A stretch of DNA of 64,000 bases from Pseudomonas lini (GTDB lineage: Bacteria; Pseudomonadota; Gammaproteobacteria; Pseudomonadales; Pseudomonadaceae). Shown here one piece after another: positions 53,808-60,848 of the stretch; positions within the stretch are counted from its first letter, which is position 1, and every line of letters starts with the position of its first letter. The notes under the pieces are model-generated. The model was given only the letters and a program-made list of their open reading frames with translations. It had not been told where the DNA came from and made no database searches. The translations under genes were made by a program, and so were the position numbers. The stretch covers positions 48,951 through 112,950 of the forward strand of contig NZ_JAUSSR010000019.1 of assembly GCF_030812475.1 (NCBI RefSeq), read 5' to 3'.

Positions 53808-54589
53808 GTCTGGCTGGCTACTTCAGTGCGCAAGAGTGGAACGTGCTTGGCGGCGGCTTGCGTCTTAAGGACTTCGGCGAGCGTGATCCGTTACGCTCGC
53901 TGATGGCCCGGGACTTGTTGCAGGAGGAGGTGTGCGAGCAACTGCTGGATACCTTGGGCCCGGTGATCGGCTCGCCATCCCGGGCGATCACTGCCTCGTT
54001 GCTGGGCAAGCGCCTGTCGTTTCTGGCGACGGGTGCCTGTTTGTATGCGATGTCGGTGTATGACAAGGGGTTGCTGCTGTCACTGGATAACACGGTGATC
54101 GAGTACGGCCACGATGACGGGTTGTGGACGTCGTCGCTGCCGCTGGCTCACGCTTTGCCCTCGACCTATGGACCCGGTGAGCGGGAGGCCTGGCGCGAAG
54201 CCCTGGTGCAGGCGCTGTTTGCCGGGCTGTTGAAACCACTGTGGCAAACCTTCAACCGGGTCACGGGTGTCTCCCGACGCATCCTCTGGGAGAACAGCGC
54301 CGTGCGCGTGTATTCGTTGTATGAAAAACGCATGGCGAAAATCGACGAGCCGTCGGTGCGTGAACGCTATGAAGCGGACTTCACATGGTTGCTGACCGAG
54401 GCAGAGCCTTCACTGTTCGGCCTCGACTACAACCCACTGAGCCATTTCCGCCGACCGCCGACACTGGTGGACGAAGGGCAGCGCAGCATTCGCTTTCGCC
54501 GCACCTGCTGCTTCTACTACCTGGCCACCGAGCCGGCTGAATATTGCTCGACTTGCCCATTGCTGCGTCCGGGGAAGAAATGCCGATGA
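53804..54589 (+). CDS. FhuF-like siderophore-iron reductase
   Basis: The C-terminus of this 261-residue protein carries CC-x11-C-x2-C (CCFYYLATEPAEYCSTC), the 2Fe-2S ligand pattern of FhuF, with one extra residue compared with the CC-x10-C-x2-C I recall for E. coli FhuF. The family reduces ferric iron off the siderophore in the cytoplasm. ATG overlaps the cbrD stop, so it is coupled to the importer, which supports a role in iron release from achromobactin. Confidence 0.88.
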   Translation: MSLAGYFSAQEWNVLGGGLRLKDFGERDPLRSLMARDLLQEEVCEQLLDTLGPVIGSPSRAITASLLGKRLSFLATGACLYAMSVYDKGLLLSLDNTVIEYGHDDGLWTSSLPLAHALPSTYGPGEREAWREALVQALFAGLLKPLWQTFNRVTGVSRRILWENSAVRVYSLYEKRMAKIDEPSVRERYEADFTWLLTEAEPSLFGLDYNPLSHFRRPPTLVDEGQRSIRFRRTCCFYYLATEPAEYCSTCPLLRPGKKCR

Positions 54590-54665
54590 GTTCAGATACC
54601 CCGTGCCAGCAGCTCGTCAGCCGGGAGCTGCCAGACCCGTCCATTGCCAAGCCCGGGGAATGCCG

Positions 54666-55292
54666 ATGAGCTATCAAATCAGTCCTCGCCAGCCAGTCGT
54701 CAGCCAGGAACTACTCGCCGCCTACCGGTCGATCCCGTCGTCCACCATTGGTCATTTTTCCGACCGCGGCTTCCTGCGCGGGATCAAGCCGTTGTTCAAC
54801 GACATCCGCATGGTCGGCCAGGTCGTCACCGTCAAAGTCTTCCCGCCCGATGGCAGCATCTTGCGTGAGGCCCTGTTGTTGAGCGAGCCGGGCGACGTGC
54901 TGGTGATCGAATGCGTGGGCGACGAGGAATGTGGTTGCTGGGGCGAGCTGCGCACCTTGGCGGGATTGATCAAAGGCCTGGCCGGGGTGGTGGTGTCGGG
55001 TGCCGTCACCGACGTCAGCGCCTTGCGTCGCCATGGCTTGCCGGTGTTTTGCCGCGACGTCAGTGCCTACACCACCCGAGGCATTGGCGCACAGGGTGAA
55101 GTCAATCACACGATCACTGTAGGTGGCGCTCGAGTACAGCCGGGCGACCTGGCCATCGGTGACGATGACGGTGTCTTCATCCTCGATCCCGGCCGGGCCG
55201 CCGAGCTTCTGCCCGAGCTATTACTCAAAGAGGAAACGGACCAGAAGCGCCGAGCTGAATTCCTGCAGCGCCTCCATGCCCGTCCAGCATAA
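54666..55292 (+). CDS. RraA-like / class II pyruvate-aldolase-family protein
   Basis: This 208-residue protein has the RraA/HMG-aldolase fold markers STIGHFSDRG, VVVSGAVTDVSALRRHGLPVF and VQPGDLAIGDDDGVFI. Active aldolases of this family have a catalytic Arg-Asp in G-A-V-R-D; here it reads G-A-V-T-D, so the arginine is lost. It starts 76 bases after fhuF and is the last gene of the siderophore run. It could be a divergent enzyme on a 2-oxo-acid or a non-catalytic RraA-like protein. Confidence 0.8.
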   Translation: MSYQISPRQPVVSQELLAAYRSIPSSTIGHFSDRGFLRGIKPLFNDIRMVGQVVTVKVFPPDGSILREALLLSEPGDVLVIECVGDEECGCWGELRTLAGLIKGLAGVVVSGAVTDVSALRRHGLPVFCRDVSAYTTRGIGAQGEVNHTITVGGARVQPGDLAIGDDDGVFILDPGRAAELLPELLLKEETDQKRRAEFLQRLHARPA

Positions 55293-55314
55293 GTCGGCAA
55301 ATCGCCGTTGCCCT

Positions 55315-55413
55315 TGTAGGAGCTGGCTTGTCGGATCGCCGCACCGCAGCGAAAGCGGCCTCAAGCCTTGCAGCGCCCATGCAGACGCCTTCGCCGGCAA
55401 GCCGGCTCCTACA
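55315..55413. repeat. Diverged REP pair after the siderophore locus
   Basis: TGTAGGAGCTGGCTTGTCGG and CCGGCAAGCCGGCTCCTACA are inverted with two mismatches, about 60 bases apart. They separate the convergent RraA-like and amine-oxidase genes. Confidence 0.82.
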
Positions 55414-55471
55414 GGGGGGGCGTGTCACAATTCGGCGGGGTCGCATCGAGCAGCGTTTTTACCTCGGGCGC

Positions 55472-56755
55472 TCAGAACCCGAACTTGTCGCGCAACCCGT
55501 AATACCACGCACCCAACGCCGCAAACGGCGTCCGCAGCATCTGCCCACCGGGAAACGGATAATGCGGCAGGTCGGCAAAAGCGTCGAAGCGCTCCGCCTG
55601 GCCACGCAACGCCTCGGCCAGGACCTTGCCCGCCAGGTGCGTATAGGTCACGCCATGGCCGCTACAGCCCTGGGAATAGTAGATGTTGTCCCCCAGGCGC
55701 CCGACCTGAGGCAGGCGCGACAACGTCAGCAGGAAATTGCCGGTCCAGGCGTAATCGATCTTCACGTCCTTGAGCTGCGGGAAAGCCTTGAGCATTTTAG
55801 GCCGGATGATCGCTTCGATGTTCGCCGGATCCCGCGCGCCATACACCACGCCACCACCGAAAATCAGACGCTTGTCGCCACTGAGGCGGTAATAGTCGAG
55901 CAGGTAATTGCAGTCTTCAACGCAATAATCCTGAGGCAGCAGCGCTCTCGCCAACTCCTCGCCCAACGGCTCGGTGGTGATCACCTGGGTTCCGCAAGGC
56001 ATCGACTTGGCGGCCAGCTCCGGCACCAGATTACCCAGATAGGCATTGCCGGCAACGATGATGAATTTCGCCCTGACCTTGCCCTGTGGCGTATGCACCA
56101 CCGGGTTCGCCCCGCGCTCGATGCGCACCGCCGGCGACTGCTCATAAAGGGTGCCGCCCAACGACTCGACGGCCGCTGCTTCGCCCAGCGCCAGGTTCAG
56201 CGGATGAATGTGCCCGCCGCTCATGTCGAGCATGCCGCCGATGTATTGATCGCAGGCCACCACTTCACGGATCCGGCGTTGATCCATCAGCTCCAGCTGG
56301 GTGTGACCGAAACGCTCCCACAGCCTCTTCTGGGATTCCAGGTGGTCCATCTGCTTGGCGGTGATCGCCGCGAACACACCGCCATCCTTCAGGTCGCACT
56401 GGATATTATATTTGGCAACCCGCTCGCGAATGATCCGCCCGCCCTCGAACGCCATCTGCCCCAGTAACTGAGCCTGCTTGGGCCCGACACTGCGCTCGAT
56501 CACATCGATGTCACGGCTATAACTGTTGACGATCTGCCCGCCATTACGCCCCGACGCGCCAAAACCTACTTTGGCCGCTTCCAGGACCGTTACCCGAAAA
56601 CCGTTCTCCAGCAGAAACAGGGCAGAGGACAGACCGGTATAACCGGCACCGATCACACAGACATCAGTCTCCACATCATCCTGCAGGGCCGGGCGCGGCG
56701 GAACTGCATTGGCCGAAGCGGCATAGTAAGACTCGGGGTAGGGTGTGTGCGCCAT
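55472..56755 (-). CDS. FAD-dependent amine oxidoreductase (PuuB-like, DAO family)
   Basis: This 427-residue protein has an N-terminal dinucleotide-binding motif DVCVIGAGYTGLSSALFL (residue about 31), the second FAD stretch GFGASGRNGGQ, and a C-terminal YYSQGCSGHGVTYTHLAG FAD contact. Length and motifs match gamma-glutamylputrescine oxidase-type enzymes, which oxidise an amine to an aldehyde. No other polyamine gene is adjacent, so the substrate remains open. Confidence 0.88.
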   Translation of the reverse strand: MAHTPYPESYYAASANAVPPRPALQDDVETDVCVIGAGYTGLSSALFLLENGFRVTVLEAAKVGFGASGRNGGQIVNSYSRDIDVIERSVGPKQAQLLGQMAFEGGRIIRERVAKYNIQCDLKDGGVFAAITAKQMDHLESQKRLWERFGHTQLELMDQRRIREVVACDQYIGGMLDMSGGHIHPLNLALGEAAAVESLGGTLYEQSPAVRIERGANPVVHTPQGKVRAKFIIVAGNAYLGNLVPELAAKSMPCGTQVITTEPLGEELARALLPQDYCVEDCNYLLDYYRLSGDKRLIFGGGVVYGARDPANIEAIIRPKMLKAFPQLKDVKIDYAWTGNFLLTLSRLPQVGRLGDNIYYSQGCSGHGVTYTHLAGKVLAEALRGQAERFDAFADLPHYPFPGGQMLRTPFAALGAWYYGLRDKFGF

Positions 56756-56897
56756 CCTGCAGCCTCTGTTTAATATATTTTACGAGTGCATCGATCCTAC
56801 CCGAGTTAAAAATCGACCGCCAGCCACCGCAAACGCTTCTTTGCAGCAGCAAAATTAAATATTTTGCATATTCATAGGGTTAGCTCGAAAAAAGGTG

Positions 56898-56925
56898 TTG
56901 ACACCCCTCCGGAATTCCGTAGAAT
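56898..56925 (+). promoter_or_regulatory. Sigma-70 promoter of tRNA-Val(GAC)
   Basis: A perfect TTGACA (56898-56903), a 16-base spacer and TAGAAT (56920-56925) lie 13 bases before the tRNA. This is a strong stable-RNA-type promoter. Confidence 0.85.
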
Positions 56926-56938
56926 GCCGCCACACAGC

Positions 56939-57015
56939 AGGCACGTAGCTCAGTTGGTTAGAGCACCACCTTGACATGGTGGGGGTCGTTGGTTCGAGTC
57001 CAATCGCGCCTACCA
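56939..57015 (+). tRNA. tRNA-Val (anticodon GAC)
   Basis: This 77-base cloverleaf has anticodon stem CCACC/GGTGG with loop TTGACAT, T loop TTCGAGT and encoded CCA. The acceptor strands AGGCACG and CGCGCCT give six pairs and one A-C mismatch at the fifth pair (56943 against 57007). Confidence 0.93.
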
Positions 57016-57044
57016 AACAAAATCCGCTCTGCTGGGCGGTCTAG

Positions 57045-57075
57045 AAGGGCTCACCGAAAGGTGGGCCCTTTTTTG
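57045..57075 (+). terminator. Rho-independent terminator of tRNA-Val(GAC)
   Basis: AAGGGCTCACC-GAAA-GGTGGGCCCTT (one mismatch) is followed by TTTTG, 30 bases after the tRNA. Confidence 0.9.
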
Positions 57076-57229
57076 TGGTCGATTCAAAAATCTCATCGGC
57101 GCTGAGGATTGATTCGATTGAGGGGCGCGGGGGGCGGGCACCGTGTCAGTCCGTGCCTTTCGCCTTCAGGCGTCGCTTGGACGATCTTGCTTGATATGTC
57201 CACGTACTCAGCAATCGAGGACCAGGCTG

Positions 57230-57442
57230 TCACCGATCATTCAGCAGTTCGGCGACCCCGCGCGTGATGAATTCCAGGTTCTCATCGAGTTTGGTCAGGG
57301 AGTTTCGAATCCTGACGGCATGCTCGGTGGGGCCGTGCAGCTGCTCGATCCAGATGGAGAGCGCTTCGACGGACTCCGCAATGGCGAGCTGGTTTTCGCT
57401 GAGCGTGAATATCAGCGAAGGTACGAGGTCGTGGGTGGGCAT
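57230..57442 (-). CDS. Small orphan protein, 70 residues
   Basis: I do not recognise a named family. The ATG at 57442 has an excellent AAAGGAGG ribosome site 7 bases upstream. The product is all-helical and amphipathic (LSENQLAIAESVEALSIWIEQL, then NSLTKLDENLEFITRGVAELL), with the heptad spacing of a small helical bundle. A terminator hairpin (57482-57501, same strand) sits 40 bases before the start, so its promoter must be very close or it is attenuated. Confidence 0.65.
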   Translation of the reverse strand: MPTHDLVPSLIFTLSENQLAIAESVEALSIWIEQLHGPTEHAVRIRNSLTKLDENLEFITRGVAELLNDR

Positions 57443-57481
57443 GGCTGATTCCTCCTTTGCGTGAGGAAAGCGTAGCAGGCG

Positions 57482-57501
57482 AAAAAACCGCTTGTGAGCG
57501 G
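57482..57501 (-). terminator. Terminator-like hairpin in front of the 70-residue gene
   Basis: The minus strand reads CCGCT-CACA-AGCGG-TTTTTT. It would stop transcripts arriving from 57.7 kb or attenuate the 70-residue gene. A second hairpin (AAAGCCCGC...GCGGGCTTT, 57573-57595) lies 71 bases further upstream and may end the 62-residue gene's transcript. Confidence 0.75.
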
Positions 57502-57749
57502 CTTCAAATGAAGTTTGTGACATCAACACCCCACGCTTTCCGTTTAATGAACAGGGGCAAGTCAGGAACAAGAAAGCCCGCACAAGGCGGGCTTTCCATA
57601 CACGTGGCCAAATCCGTTTGGCTGAGTGCATTGTGCATGGCAGGTGTGGCAAGTTCATGACAGGTTGCCGGATTGTGCGGCGATGCAATCTGTAGTCCGC
57701 ACGACCCTCACCGCCTTCACTGCGTAAGCTGTCGGTTTGGTCCATCACT

Positions 57750-57938
57750 TCAGCCGGCCATCGCGATTCTCAGTGCTACCGCAGCTTCAAGCAGCTTGTT
57801 CGCCTGGCTCGTGACAGCAGTTGCCAACGGATCATTTCCGGCGTCTTTCAACATGGCTGCCAAATCGAGCAGCTTCCCTACCTCGATTTCAATGACGCGA
57901 ACGGATTCGGTTATCTGGTATTGAAGTGAGTGTGCCAT
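57750..57938 (-). CDS. Small orphan protein, 62 residues
   Basis: This is a helical protein (VIEIEVGKLLDLAAMLKDAGNDPLATAV then LEAAVALRIAMAG) with no recognised family. GAGG lies 4 bases before ATG 57938, a close but usable site. It is transcribed with the same orientation as its two small neighbours. It could belong to the short helical 'hypothetical' families that are frequent in Pseudomonas accessory DNA. Confidence 0.5.
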   Translation of the reverse strand: MAHSLQYQITESVRVIEIEVGKLLDLAAMLKDAGNDPLATAVTSQANKLLEAAVALRIAMAG

Positions 57939-58001
57939 GCCATAAGCCCTCGTTCCGGATCGGCCGGGACTACCGTGTGCGAGATAGACCGCTGTACCGC
58001 T

Positions 58002-58220
58002 TCAATGAAGCGTCTTGACCCTGCGACTTTCGCCGATCCTGATCCGGTCCAGCGCCCGATTCAGAGAATCCAGGGCATCAAGGAGGGCTTTTGCCTCGGT
58101 TTCCCGACCCTCTCCCCAAAGTCGTTCAGCCATTTTGTTCAGGGCCTGGATGGATCTCTCTATTTCAGCAGAGGTTGCGGTACGGGTGTCTGTGGGCTGT
58201 TTCTTGGTCATTGTAAGCAT
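58002..58220 (-). CDS. Small orphan protein, 72 residues
   Basis: Charged and helical (SAEIERSIQALNKMAERLWGEGRETEAKALLDALDSLNRAL), it resembles a single helical hairpin. No clear ribosome site precedes ATG 58220 or the in-frame ATG three codons on. TACAAT directly before the second ATG could be a -10 box, hinting at a leaderless message. It has no recognised family. Confidence 0.45.
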   Translation of the reverse strand: MLTMTKKQPTDTRTATSAEIERSIQALNKMAERLWGEGRETEAKALLDALDSLNRALDRIRIGESRRVKTLH

Positions 58221-58251
58221 TCTGCAGTGCCCGCACGGAAAAAGGGGCCAC

Positions 58252-58314
58252 GAAAAAAGGGGAGGGTTATTTTCCAGAAAAGAAACGGATAAATTAATCC
58301 GTCTCGTCGTTTTT
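58252..58314. repeat. Palindromic element, copy A
   Basis: It has GAAAAAAGGGGAGGGTTATTTTC in front and AAATTAATCCGTCTCGTCGTTTTT behind, an imperfect inverted repeat. It shares the pattern GAAAAAAGG-GAGACGGGTTTAT...AAAGGAACGGAATAAT with copies at 59272 and 60073. Such GGGGAC-x-GATTTATTTTC palindromes often accompany REP-associated tyrosine transposases, but none is encoded here. Confidence 0.65.
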
Positions 58315-58460
58315 GCCCACCTTTCGGTGGGTGCTTATTTGTTGGCTTGAATTTATGCAGAGCCTTCAAAAAATATCGGGTAGGTTCACGCTGGCCAATG
58401 TGAACGCCTGAAGCGTCCTGTCCCTGGCTGCGATTCTTCCTCGATAGCCCGTCTTTCCCG

Positions 58461-58991
58461 CTATTGAATAATTGCTATTGATCCTCCACCTCCGCCTATG
58501 GTGCCACCGCCACCGCCACCGCCACCGCCACCGCCACCTACAGTTCCAGATCCGCCTCCAGATCCTCCGCCGGTTCCTGTTCCCGATCCCGATCCCGTTC
58601 CTGCCTGGGACGCTCCTGATGTGGAACCGAGGGTCGATGTGCTGGCAGCATCCCCATCAGAATCATCGTCATCGCGGGTGTTGGCGTAACCGCCGGCAAT
58701 GGCAAATTCTTTAACCAGGAGGTCATAACTAACGATAGCGGCCATATTTTTGCCTTGGTAGCCTACACCCACGGGGAGCCCAAACATTGGGGTTACGGCA
58801 AAGGGATAGTAACTAACACCTGCCGATGCAATGCCGCTATTTTCATCCCGGGTGGACGTGGCTTGAAGTGTAAAGCCTATACCAGTATTTGCGCCAAAGG
58901 CATAAGTCAATCCAGCAAAAACCCCAATATCAGCGTGTGCAAGCGGTGCCGCACAAGAGATAAGTGCGGCAGCTAAAATATTTTTTTTCAT
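58461..58991 (-). CDS. Secreted protein with a poly-glycine C-terminal tail
   Basis: This 176-residue protein has a clear Sec signal peptide (ILAAALISCAAPLAHA, cut near residue 20) followed by a beta-rich domain (residues about 21-105, GVFAGLTYAFGANTGIGFTLQ). An acidic patch RDDDDSDGD, a Ser/Thr/Gly linker and a tail of more than ten glycines complete it. The tail is encoded by a (CCACCG)n run. I recognise no family; the beta-rich part could form a small outer-membrane or surface structure. GGGG 8 bases upstream may serve as ribosome site. Confidence 0.75.
   Translation of the reverse strand: MKKNILAAALISCAAPLAHADIGVFAGLTYAFGANTGIGFTLQATSTRDENSGIASAGVSYYPFAVTPMFGLPVGVGYQGKNMAAIVSYDLLVKEFAIAGGYANTRDDDDSDGDAASTSTLGSTSGASQAGTGSGSGTGTGGGSGGGSGTVGGGGGGGGGGGGTIGGGGGSIAIIQ
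58504..58538. repeat. Hexanucleotide repeat (CCACCG)n in the poly-glycine tail
   Basis: Five complete CCACCG units and five bases of a sixth lie head to tail. In the minus-strand gene they read GGT/GGC glycine codons. Gain or loss of whole units keeps the frame and changes tail length. Confidence 0.92.
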
Positions 58992-59271
58992 TTTTATTAC
59001 CCCAAGGAAGCTCTGGAAAAGTCCTCTTTCTCGCAGCCCACAGAAAGCAATAACGCATGAGTTATGAAGTTGTTATTTTTAGATCGGCTCCTTCCAGCCG
59101 GAAGGGGTTTTTCCAGGGCCCCAAAGTCGTTGCGACATGAGGTGAGCTTAGGCTTGGAAGGGGGACTTTCAAGACCGTTCGTCGGCAGATTTTTTGCGAG
59201 AGGTGGCGCGCTTTGGTGGGCCCCCGTTGCTGGTGCTGGATCGGCTGAACCTTGATGAACACGTGCTCCCT

Positions 59272-59330
59272 GCGAAAAAAGGAGACGGGTTTATTATCCG
59301 AAAAGGAACGGAATAATAGACCTGAGAATC
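59272..59330. repeat. Palindromic element, copy B
   Basis: GCGAAAAAAGGAGACGGGTT, TATTATCCG, AAAAGGAACGGAATAATAGA is the best-preserved front half of the three related elements (58252, 59272, 60073). The inner AAAAGGAACGGAATAATA is shared almost exactly with copy C. Between 58992 and 59271 I see no supportable gene. Confidence 0.65.
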
Positions 59331-59415
59331 ACCTGGTCAGCCTCCCCTCTCTCACAGAGGAGGGAGCTGCCCAATGCTTCTCAGATTTGCGCGGGAGAGG
59401 GTATTGGAAAGAGTC

Positions 59416-59976
59416 TCAGTTCTTTAACGAAACTTGTTTGGCTTCGATTTTTAGGTCACTGAGGCGCTTGAGCATTGCAGTGATGTTTACTCGGGCGGAT
59501 CCCTCATTGGCCAAGCGTAGTCGTTTGATTCCTATCACCGAATCACCCATTCCAGCAGTGAAAGGGGTCCGGATAATTTCACGCAAAACCACCTTGTTGG
59601 TGCTCGATTCGATCAAGGTATATTCAACTTCGCTGGTCACTTCAAAATCCAGTCCGAATATCGGCTGGTCAACGCGCAGCAGGTTGGCGCGCAGAGCATA
59701 AGGGGCGGACTCGTTGCCAAGCAAATCAGCATTGGCGAGGGATTGTTTGAGTGCGGCGCCGAAGTCAGGGGCGTCGATTTCCGAAGTCCACAAAGGGTTG
59801 GTTTTATCTCCACCATTCACCTCGGAAAGCTGGACATTATTTCGCAGCCGGGAATCATAGGTGTTTGACTTGGCTTGATCAGTTGTTACTGACATGCCGG
59901 AAATTTGAGCGGGCGAGGCACAACCCGTGCAAAGAGCAATCAGGGCTGACGCTAAAAACAAGCGAAGGTAGGTCAT
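59416..59976 (-). CDS. Predicted lipoprotein
   Basis: This 186-residue protein has a signal peptide with lipobox LCTGC (cysteine at residue 19) and an alpha/beta domain (QSLANADLLG...YALRANLLRVDQPIFGLDFEVTSEVEYTLI). It resembles the widespread proteobacterial lipoproteins that carry an 'AxLxxxxP' core and are often left unnamed. The residue after cysteine is Ala, so outer-membrane sorting is expected. AAAAGGATTTGTCGA precedes the ATG. Confidence 0.8.
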   Translation of the reverse strand: MTYLRLFLASALIALCTGCASPAQISGMSVTTDQAKSNTYDSRLRNNVQLSEVNGGDKTNPLWTSEIDAPDFGAALKQSLANADLLGNESAPYALRANLLRVDQPIFGLDFEVTSEVEYTLIESSTNKVVLREIIRTPFTAGMGDSVIGIKRLRLANEGSARVNITAMLKRLSDLKIEAKQVSLKN

Positions 59977-60072
59977 TCGACAAATCCTTTTGATTGTAAA
60001 AGTAACGGAGGGATCGCGGACGGTAGCACTATGCCGGTCTTTCAGCTAGTTACACATGCTGCGGTGTTGCGA

Positions 60073-60133
60073 GAAAAAAGGAGACAGGTTTATGTTCTAA
60101 AAAGGAATGGAATAATAAATCCATCTCCTTTTT
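60073..60133. repeat. Palindromic element, copy C
   Basis: AAAAAAGGAGACAGGTTTAT at the front and ATAAATCCATCTCCTTTTT at the back are near-perfect complements. The middle AAAAAGGAATGGAATAAT matches copy B. It lies in the gap between the lipoprotein gene and the antitoxin gene. Confidence 0.7.
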
Positions 60134-60164
60134 AGCTAGTCATCTCTACATAATCGCTTTCCAG

Positions 60165-60467
60165 TTATGCGTGATGTTCTTTGTGCTCAGGGACGAGGCG
60201 AACCTCTACGCGCTGCCCCAATGCGCGGGCGGCGCTGGCCAATGTGGCCAGCGTCATGCCTGAGTCATTCTGGTCAAGTGCTCGATCCACCGCAGTGCGA
60301 CTGGTATGCATCCGCTCCGCGAGCGTTTTCTTGCTGACGCGTTGCAGCTTCATCGCCTCGGCTATCTGCCAAGAGATGACACGCTTGAGTGCGGCTGCGG
60401 AGACTTCCTCGACAAGGCCTTGCTCGGCGAGGAAGTCGTCAAAGTCAGAACCGATATTTTTATTCAT
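60165..60467 (-). CDS. HigA-type XRE-family antitoxin
   Basis: This 100-residue protein has a helix-turn-helix at about 44-70 (VSKKTLAERMHTSRTAVDRAL) and a following helix pair (MTLATLASAARALG). It starts 10 bases after the toxin gene, giving the HigB-before-HigA order. As in this family it should neutralise the toxin and repress the shared promoter. GAGG sits 8 bases before the ATG. Confidence 0.9.
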   Translation of the reverse strand: MNKNIGSDFDDFLAEQGLVEEVSAAALKRVISWQIAEAMKLQRVSKKTLAERMHTSRTAVDRALDQNDSGMTLATLASAARALGQRVEVRLVPEHKEHHA

Positions 60468-60477
60468 GCGCTGTGCC

Positions 60478-60819
60478 TCATAGTCTTGCTTTGCGCTGCT
60501 TGGCAGTGGCCATGTCAGACGCTGGTGTTTTTTGGCTCTTCTTGACGAATCCGTGGAGCAGAACCATGTCGGAGCCCACTACGGTGAAGAGCACACGGGC
60601 GATAGTGTCTCCGAGTTCAATCCTGACCTCCCATAGCCCGGTATCCAGCTTGCGAACGACTGGCATGCCTACCGGCCAGCCAAGCTGAACGGTTTTGATG
60701 TCGGTCCCGATCATTCGCCTATGATCGCGGGGCAGGTCTGACAGCCATTCGCGTACCGGCTCGTTCCCGGCGTCCGTACGGAAGAAACGTACTTTGAGCA
60801 CTGGTTCGATTGCAATCAT
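60478..60819 (-). CDS. HigB/RelE-type toxin (Gp49-like, DUF891)
   Basis: This 113-residue RelE-superfamily protein has VREWLSDLPRDHRRMIGTDIKTVQLGWPVGMPVVRKLDTGLWEVRI, then ARVLFTV and VLLHGFVKKSQKTP, the Gp49/DUF891 signature with its basic C-terminal strand-helix. The family cleaves ribosome-bound mRNA. It is the first gene of the pair, with the promoter directly at its start and no visible ribosome site. Confidence 0.9.
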   Translation of the reverse strand: MIAIEPVLKVRFFRTDAGNEPVREWLSDLPRDHRRMIGTDIKTVQLGWPVGMPVVRKLDTGLWEVRIELGDTIARVLFTVVGSDMVLLHGFVKKSQKTPASDMATAKQRKARL

Positions 60820-60820
60820 G

Positions 60821-60848
60821 AGTGTACCAAAATAGGTGCATTGCGCAA
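60821..60848 (-). promoter_or_regulatory. Promoter and palindromic operator of the toxin-antitoxin pair
   Basis: On the minus strand TTGCGC (60848-60843) and TACACT (60826-60821) are 16 bases apart. The palindrome TGTACC-AAAATA-GGTGCA (60823-60840, one mismatch) covers the -10 box and the spacer. This suits repression by the XRE antitoxin. The -10 box ends one base before the toxin ATG, which implies a leaderless message or a start further in. Confidence 0.55.

Noticed and set aside
59062..59262. Minus-strand frame of 66 codons upstream of the secreted-protein gene
   Set aside because: It has no ribosome site, no domain and a basic random-like composition; it is probably non-coding.
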